Shown piece by piece: positions 19,148 through 25,082 of a stretch of DNA of 25,082 bases. The stretch comes from an uncultured Lachnospiraceae bacterium (GTDB taxonomy: Bacteria; Bacillota; Clostridia; Lachnospirales; Lachnospiraceae), in assembly GCA_910577655.1 (NCBI GenBank), contig CAJTOW010000058.1, positions 1 through 25,082 of the forward strand. Reading direction: 5' to 3'. The number at the start of each line of letters is the position of its first letter. Position 1 is the first letter of the stretch. The translations under genes and the position numbers were made by a program. The notes below the pieces were generated by a model, which worked only from the letters and a program-made list of their open reading frames with translations, had not been told where the DNA came from and searched no databases.

Positions 19148-22100
19148 ATGTTGAAAGAGCTTCGCAAGAACTACAGACGCCTGGTCGCATTTATGCTGAC
19201 CATAGCCATGACATTCACCAACGTAGGAACGAATCTGAATGTGGCGTTTGCAGCCGGTGAAGAGCAGGAAGCGCTGTTCCTGGTTGATGGCAATGATCTC
19301 AGGGAAGCGATTCAGGACGCCATAGACAGTGGCGAGACCTTCAGCTTCAGCTCCTTGGAATTGACTACCGATTCCAAGAGTCTGAAAACTTCCTATGAGA
19401 AATTGATTGGAGGAAAGGATGGCGCAGTCTACCAGTTAGACGTAGACGTGGACGAACGGTATGCCGCCGTAGACACTTCTATGGAAGTGTTCTACAATGC
19501 TGGACGGGAAGAAGTGATTTTCTTGTTCATCAATGAAAGCGACATGATCGTCAAGTTCCGCGCCAATGTAGACGGCTACGAGACTGCGCAGGTAAGCATT
19601 AACCCCAATGCGGCCAATGTAGACGATGCCGATGCCTCCTATGTGGAAGATTACAGCAATGCCACTATGAAGGATGATGTATCCCGTCCCTTGGGAGCAG
19701 AAGTTCTCAACCCCACAACCGGGGCAGCGGATGCGGACGAAGGAACGGCAGCAGACGCAGAGGAAACTTCTGAGGCTGTAGAGGGAACAGAGGAAGAGAC
19801 TACTGCAGTTTCCGATGAAACACAGGAAAGCGCAGAAGCTTCCGAAAGTGCGGAAGAGAACGAAAGCGCTGAGACAACCGAGAGCACAGAAGCAGAGGAG
19901 ACCACCGGAGCCGAAGAGACTTCTGAGGAATCCACAGAGGAAGTTCAGAACACAGAAGCTTCTAAAGAGGCAACAGAGGAAAATACAGAAGCTGCCGGGA
20001 CAACTGCTGAGGAACCAGAAGAGACCACCGTAGAACCATTTGAGGAAGCCACAGAGGCCGAATCAGATGAGGCAGAAGAGAGTCAGGCCGAAGCAGAGGA
20101 AGCTCCAGAGACCGAGCCCCAGGCTGAGGAAGCAGCACCAGAAGAAGGAGTTGCTGCCGCCAGTATTTCTCTGCGGAAGTTACAGCAGGTAGCAGCATCC
20201 GTGCAGGGTGCGGATATCGTGATTGATCCAGAAGAGGTTCCTTTGGATAATGAGCTGGAGGTCGGCGAGAACACCCATGTGGAGGTTGAGTCTGAGGAAA
20301 CCACAGAGGCAGTATCTGAGGAGTCCCCTGAGACAGAACCGGAGGCTACACAAGTGAATTCCGGAGAAACAGAGCCGGAGACCACAGAAGTAGTCGAAGA
20401 GTCACGGGAAGCCGAGACCGAGGAAACCGCAGCACCGGCAGAAGAAGAGACTACCCAGGCTGGAACTGAGGAAAGCAGCGCAGTCGAAACCGAAGACAGT
20501 GCAGCCGCTGAGACCAGCGAGGCTGCTGACGACGGAACGGATGCAGCCGAAGCTACAGACGGGGAAACCAGCGGTGCGGATATTATAATCGAAGAAGAGA
20601 CCACAGCCCCGAATGAGACCCAGGGCAATGAGACTCCGGTAAAGGTGGAGGAAACCACCACAGCCGGGACCGAAGCTTCTGAGGAAAATGCCGACGCAGG
20701 CCAGAACACTCCGGTGGTGGAGGAAGAAGGCCAGGAGCTGGAGTTCGGCATCGAAGAACTGGGTACCCTGGAGGGCAAGGCATTTGATACGGTAACCATC
20801 TGGGGAAGTGCAAATGCAAGAGCCATGAGAGTCTCCGCATCGGATATTCTGGCCAATGCCAGCGTTCCGGCAGAGGGAGAGTATGTATTATCCCTTGTCC
20901 ACACCTTGACCACGGATGATGCCCAGTATATGAAGCTGGAAACGATCACCCTGGGTGAGGACGATTTTGCAGACGGCCAGCTTGACCTTGCGTCCTATGA
21001 ATATAAGAAGGCAGGCATCTGCTTGTCCGAGACCGCTCCGATGATTTCCATGGACGGATTCGAGGAAGAGGACGGTGTACAGATCGCCTATGCCGAGATG
21101 AACTATGAGATCCTGGACGGATGGCATATTGTGGAAGGAACTTCCCATGAGCTGGACAATGGCGGGATCAGTATGTTCAGCGTGTTTGTGGGGGATTTGG
21201 ATGATCTGCAACTGGAGCAGCGGAAGAATCGCCTGATTGTTTACTTCCATGTTCTGGACCAGAATGGGGTCCCCATGAGCGAACCAGTGCTGGATCCGGT
21301 AATGCTTGATGAAAAGAATGGGGAGTATGAACTGGATTATACGATTCCAGCCCATGATGGATTTGACGTAGATCTTGAGCAGGGAAGTGAAGGCTTTACA
21401 CTCAGCGGAGACCGGCTGACGGGAACATTTACCAAAGAAAGCGGGGAAAATGGTAAGCTGGATGTGAACCTGGTCTATACCCCGTCAGATACGACCTATA
21501 CTGTGAAGCATCTTTTCCAGACGCTGGACAATGAGACCGAGTATGTGGAAAATGATGCTCTGCTTCCACGGGAAGAGGGAATACCGAGTACTGTAGGGAG
21601 TGTCACAGAGGCATCTGCAAAGAGCGTTCCAGGCTTTGCCCCACAGAGGGTTACACAGCAGACTGTAAGAGCGAACAATACAACAGTAGTCGAAATCAAA
21701 TATGACCGTAAGAGCTATGCGTTGCTGTTTGACACAGTGGGTGGTAGCCATATTGATCCCCAGACAGTAAGGTATGAGACCGTAGTTGATCTGACAACCG
21801 TAGAGGCACCAACAAAGACGGGATACAGCTTTGCCGGGTGGTATACGGATAAGGAATCTGCGCAGAACTTAACTGCCAGCAATAAGATTGACCAGGTTAC
21901 TATCACAGATACCCAGAGAATCTACGCAGGCTGGAAGGGTGATAAGGTTGATTACCAGATCGTCTATTTGCAGGAGAATGCAAATGATAACGGGTATTCC
22001 TATGTGGGAACCGTGATCCAGGAGAGGCAGGCAGAGGCAGGTACGAGGATTACGGTAGACAAGGCTACCGCAGATAGGCTGAGACCTGCAACGGCGCCGG

Positions 22101-25082
22101 ATGGAACGACAAAGATTGACTGGGACAGCAAACACTTTGCGTTCCGTGATTCGGATCAAGATGTGCTTGTGAATGCAGATGGAAGCAGTGTAGTATGTGT
22201 GAGGTATAATCGGAAAACCTATACGATTACCTTCTCAGGAGCTTATGGGTGCGGCAAGGAAGAGCATAGTAGCCATAGGTGGCAAGATGGCTGTTATAGA
22301 TTGACTTGTACGCGACAAGAGTCAACTGGATGGTTTGGACATACACATAGTTCGTCTTGTTATGATAGAACAAGTGGAGGACTGATTTGCGAGAAAGAAA
22401 TTCACAGCCATAGTAGTAGGAATTGCGGAACTGGAACAATTACTGCAAAATATGGTGCGTTTATCGGTGACCAGTGGAGTAAGATTGTAAAAACTAAAAA
22501 TGGCGGATTGTGGTCCTGGGATGGAAGCAAGTCTACATCCTACCAAAGTACAATGCCTGATAGCAATAAAACCATATCCCAACAAGATATGGCAGGTACA
22601 AAACGTACCATGATCTACTATATTGAGAATCCAAAGGGTACCATTGAATATAAGAACAAAAAATTCAGTGAGAAAAATAGAGTTTCTTTCAATGATGGCG
22701 GTGGTCGGCCAACATATGATGAAGAATTTTATGATATGTCGGAGCAAGGGTATGAACGATATGCCAGCAGTGTAAGTCAATGGGCTGATGGAACAAATGG
22801 CGGTACGCCAAATGGATTTCCATCAACGGAACTTAGTTTTTATTATGTGTTGAAAGATTATACTCTTACTCTTAATAACGTGATGACTGAAAACGGCGCC
22901 AATGGTATATGGTCTGAAACCCGCCAGTATACGCAGGATATTTCCAAGGATCTCGAAACAAAGGAAAAAGAGTTTGGCGATGTCGGCCGTACATTCCAAG
23001 GCTGGTATCTGGATCCGCAGTTTACCACCAAGTACACTGGCGATGAGACCATGGAAATGGGCATGATTCTGTACGCTAAAACTGTCGGAAAGACCTACGA
23101 AATCACTTTTGTGGATGGAGACAAGATCCATGACAAGAAGGAAACCGAAGATACGGGTGTGATTTCCGAAAACAATATGCCGGCAGATCCGCCAGAACAG
23201 CCGAACAAAACCTTTGGAGGTTGGTATTTAGACGAGGCATGTACACTTCCATTTGATCCGACTTATCAGTTCGATAAGGCTACGACCTTATATGCCCAGT
23301 GGATCGAATCTACGACGGTTTCCTATAAGGTACGGCATGTAACGGATGATCCAGAGCCGCGCGTGATCCGGGAAGTGGATAAAGTAGGCGAGCTCGGTGA
23401 TCCGGCGATAGGCGAAGCCATTAAGCCGACCGGAGAATTTGCAGAGTATGGCATTCCCGACCAGAATACTATTGATGCTGTGCTGAGTGAAGATGGCCAG
23501 GTATTCACGATCACCTACTCGAAGAATGCCAGCTATTCCATTCAGTATAAGTATGGGAATAAACCCATCAATATTTACGAGAATCCCAATGAAGCGCACC
23601 ATGAAGCAAGAACCAAGCGTGTTTATATCACCCCGGATGTTGAGGCGATCAGCAGCAAAGGCTACAAGTTAGCCGAAGGTGAAAAGGAATGGCAGCTTAA
23701 AGAATTGACTTCTGGTGAGGAGAATGTCTTCGTATTCCAGATTGAGCCGATCAGCTATACCATTGAGTATGATCTGGACGGCGGATACTATGAAGGCGAA
23801 AACCAGGAGCCGAATCCTCGTACCTATACAGTAGAGGGTATACCAGCAGAAGGCATTACGCTTGTAGAGCCGAAGAAAACCAATCATGAGTTTATTGGGT
23901 GGAGGTTGGAGACGGGAAAAGTTATCTCTGGAACCATTCCAGATGCAGATGGGTTCATGGGAAGGCCAGTAAGTATTGATCCTGGCAGTACTGGTAACTT
24001 GAAGTTTGTGGCGGTTTATAAGCAGAATGTTTATAAGCTTACAGTGCAGCATCAGTATGTTGACCAGAATGGCACTGTTTTAAAAACAGAACAAGATAAT
24101 GTGCTTAGCATTGATGAGAAAGCTGTAGGTAGTGAACTCTCCTTTGGAGAGACAAATGCAAAAGAAACGGAAGGGTATACATTTACCAGTGTAACAGCAG
24201 TTGGCGCGTCAGGTGCTAATGCAGATACTGATTCGGACGCAAAGACTGTAACTGGTACAATGCTGGCGGAGGATGTGACGGTTACTTTCACATATACAGT
24301 AAACGCCCAGACCTACACGGTGCAGCACATCAACGAGACAACAAAGGAAGTCATCCAGACCACTGGTCCAAAGAATACGGTGTACGGAGCAGTGATCATA
24401 GGAGAGAACGAGAAAGAGTCGATCAAGGGATATACCTATGTGAATGCAGATAACCTGACAGTCGGGATTAAGAATGCAGATAACATTGTAAAGGTGTACT
24501 ACAAGGTAAACGCCCAGACTTACCGGGTACAGCACATCAATGAGGACAGCAACGAGACGATCGAAACTAGCGAGGAAAAAGGAACCTTCTACGGAGTAAC
24601 CATCAAGGGAGAAAAGGAGCAGAAGGAAATCGCAGGCTACACCTACGTGCGTGCCGAGGACCTGAAGGTCACCACCGACAATGACACCAACATCGTGAAG
24701 GTGTACTACAGTGTTGACGAGAAGGGAGACGGAGGAACGGGAGACGGAACCCCCGACAAGTACCAGGTGGCGGTAACCTACCGTGCAGTGAACGGAAGCG
24801 TGGACTTTGCAGGTCCGAGATACGTGACGCTGTACGACGGCGACGGGAAGATGTCGCAGGAGGGAACGGGACACCTGAGCGCAGCCCAGATCCCCGGAAC
24901 CAGTGCGGACCCCGGCTACGGGAACCCGGTGTGGAAGCCGGAGGAGCCGACGGAGCAGGTGGAGATCAGCGAGGCCACGGAGTTTGTGGTAAGCTACAGC
25001 GCAAACGCCCAGACCTACGTGGTGCAGCACATTGACGAGGACAGCAGCGAGACAATCGAAACCAGTGAGAAAAAGGGAACCT
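19148..25082 (+). CDS. Giant secreted repeat surface protein, 3' end outside window
   Basis: The frame is open from 19148 to the window edge (over 1,970 residues). Residues 1-36 are a signal peptide: basic start, hydrophobic core RLVAFMLTIAMTF and cleavage near VAFA-AGEE. After a globular part, residues about 187-531 form an acidic Glu/Thr/Ser/Ala linker, rich in EETT and EETSEE. Further on are InlB B-type repeats with the GYSFAGWYTD, TFQGWYLDP and TFGGWYLDEACTLPF signatures. A Cys/His-rich module (about 1031-1098; GHTHSSSCYD) is also present. From 24302 MucBP-like units begin NAQTYxVQHI. Such proteins are wall-anchored adhesins; the sorting signal would lie beyond 25082. The GGAGAGAGGG site fixes the start. 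Its promoter is probably the invertible one, so expression is likely phase-variable. Confidence 0.88.
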   Translation, partial: MLKELRKNYRRLVAFMLTIAMTFTNVGTNLNVAFAAGEEQEALFLVDGNDLREAIQDAIDSGETFSFSSLELTTDSKSLKTSYEKLIGGKDGAVYQLDVDVDERYAAVDTSMEVFYNAGREEVIFLFINESDMIVKFRANVDGYETAQVSINPNAANVDDADASYVEDYSNATMKDDVSRPLGAEVLNPTTGAADADEGTAADAEETSEAVEGTEEETTAVSDETQESAEASESAEENESAETTESTEAEETTGAEETSEESTEEVQNTEASKEATEENTEAAGTTAEEPEETTVEPFEEATEAESDEAEESQAEAEEAPETEPQAEEAAPEEGVAAASISLRKLQQVAASVQGADIVIDPEEVPLDNELEVGENTHVEVESEETTEAVSEESPETEPEATQVNSGETEPETTEVVEESREAETEETAAPAEEETTQAGTEESSAVETEDSAAAETSEAADDGTDAAEATDGETSGADIIIEEETTAPNETQGNETPVKVEETTTAGTEASEENADAGQNTPVVEEEGQELEFGIEELGTLEGKAFDTVTIWGSANARAMRVSASDILANASVPAEGEYVLSLVHTLTTDDAQYMKLETITLGEDDFADGQLDLASYEYKKAGICLSETAPMISMDGFEEEDGVQIAYAEMNYEILDGWHIVEGTSHELDNGGISMFSVFVGDLDDLQLEQRKNRLIVYFHVLDQNGVPMSEPVLDPVMLDEKNGEYELDYTIPAHDGFDVDLEQGSEGFTLSGDRLTGTFTKESGENGKLDVNLVYTPSDTTYTVKHLFQTLDNETEYVENDALLPREEGIPSTVGSVTEASAKSVPGFAPQRVTQQTVRANNTTVVEIKYDRKSYALLFDTVGGSHIDPQTVRYETVVDLTTVEAPTKTGYSFAGWYTDKESAQNLTASNKIDQVTITDTQRIYAGWKGDKVDYQIVYLQENANDNGYSYVGTVIQERQAEAGTRITVDKATADRLRPATAPDGTTKIDWDSKHFAFRDSDQDVLVNADGSSVVCVRYNRKTYTITFSGAYGCGKEEHSSHRWQDGCYRLTCTRQESTGWFGHTHSSSCYDRTSGGLICEKEIHSHSSRNCGTGTITAKYGAFIGDQWSKIVKTKNGGLWSWDGSKSTSYQSTMPDSNKTISQQDMAGTKRTMIYYIENPKGTIEYKNKKFSEKNRVSFNDGGGRPTYDEEFYDMSEQGYERYASSVSQWADGTNGGTPNGFPSTELSFYYVLKDYTLTLNNVMTENGANGIWSETRQYTQDISKDLETKEKEFGDVGRTFQGWYLDPQFTTKYTGDETMEMGMILYAKTVGKTYEITFVDGDKIHDKKETEDTGVISENNMPADPPEQPNKTFGGWYLDEACTLPFDPTYQFDKATTLYAQWIESTTVSYKVRHVTDDPEPRVIREVDKVGELGDPAIGEAIKPTGEFAEYGIPDQNTIDAVLSEDGQVFTITYSKNASYSIQYKYGNKPINIYENPNEAHHEARTKRVYITPDVEAISSKGYKLAEGEKEWQLKELTSGEENVFVFQIEPISYTIEYDLDGGYYEGENQEPNPRTYTVEGIPAEGITLVEPKKTNHEFIGWRLETGKVISGTIPDADGFMGRPVSIDPGSTGNLKFVAVYKQNVYKLTVQHQYVDQNGTVLKTEQDNVLSIDEKAVGSELSFGETNAKETEGYTFTSVTAVGASGANADTDSDAKTVTGTMLAEDVTVTFTYTVNAQTYTVQHINETTKEVIQTTGPKNTVYGAVIIGENEKESIKGYTYVNADNLTVGIKNADNIVKVYYKVNAQTYRVQHINEDSNETIETSEEKGTFYGVTIKGEKEQKEIAGYTYVRAEDLKVTTDNDTNIVKVYYSVDEKGDGGTGDGTPDKYQVAVTYRAVNGSVDFAGPRYVTLYDGDGKMSQEGTGHLSAAQIPGTSADPGYGNPVWKPEEPTEQVEISEATEFVVSYSANAQTYVVQHIDEDSSETIETSEKKGT
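24302..25082 (+). repeat. Repeated NAQTY units in the surface-protein gene
   Basis: Units start at 24302, 24509 and 25004, each encoding NAQTYxVQHI followed by an acidic turn and ending (first two) in NIVKVYY. The second and third share about 80 bp at high identity by eye, a likely substrate for recombination that changes repeat number. Between them, 24720-24990 encodes a different module (DKYQVAVTYRAVNGSVDF). Confidence 0.8.

Noticed and set aside
20083..20949. 288-codon Ser/Val/Ala-rich frame on the minus strand
   Set aside because: It is the mirror of the Glu/Thr-rich linker of the surface protein and reflects that low-complexity codon pattern.

Overview
The window looks like a chromosomal stretch from an anaerobic gut Firmicute of the class Clostridia, probably Lachnospiraceae. 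The evidence is GC-rich coding DNA with AT-rich gaps, strong AGGAGG-type ribosome sites, sigma-A promoters, a CIRCE element in front of clpB, a Rho factor with an Arg/Asp/Thr-rich insertion, and a lactose/cellobiose-type PTS operon. No rRNA, tRNA, CRISPR array or transposase was seen.

Layout. Positions 1-570 hold the 5' part of a minus-strand Fic protein with its promoter and three copies of a 10-bp direct repeat. Positions 600-990 are a fossil bed in which the tail of an XRE regulator abuts the tail of a cation:proton antiporter. Positions 1067-2615 carry a radical SAM gene divergent from an HxlR regulator, with a palindrome at the radical SAM promoter. Positions 2616-3249 hold a probable CDF-transporter remnant and a structured repeat, followed by rho (3250-4782). 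Next come an aldo/keto reductase fossil and an RpiR-type regulator (4987-6002). Positions 6259-13071 form a beta-glucoside PTS locus: PRD regulator with EIIB/EIIA modules, GH1 phospho-glucosidase, EIIB, EIIC, EIIA and a ROK kinase. clpB (13516-16104) follows, under CIRCE control.

The most notable region is 16.6-25.1 kb. A tyrosine recombinase (16808-17983) is followed at once by two inverted 30-bp sites. Each site has a 6-bp core, and they share an exact 17-bp inverted repeat. They enclose about 225 bp that carry one good sigma-A promoter and one terminator hairpin. In this sequence the promoter points left, away from the downstream genes, and runs into a terminator overlapping the left site. 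This looks like the OFF state. Inversion would place the promoter about 77 nt before a 217-aa unknown protein (18362-19015), which is followed by a very large secreted repeat protein (19148 to beyond the window end). I infer a phase-variable surface-protein switch with its own recombinase.

A second unusual feature is a pair of dispersed structured repeats, in front of rho and in front of the recombinase. Their hairpins keep pairing through compensatory base changes.

How the genes work together: the PTS imports and phosphorylates a beta-glucoside, the GH1 enzyme splits it, the ROK protein probably phosphorylates the released sugar, and the PRD protein senses PTS flux. The other regulators and remnants look like independent units.
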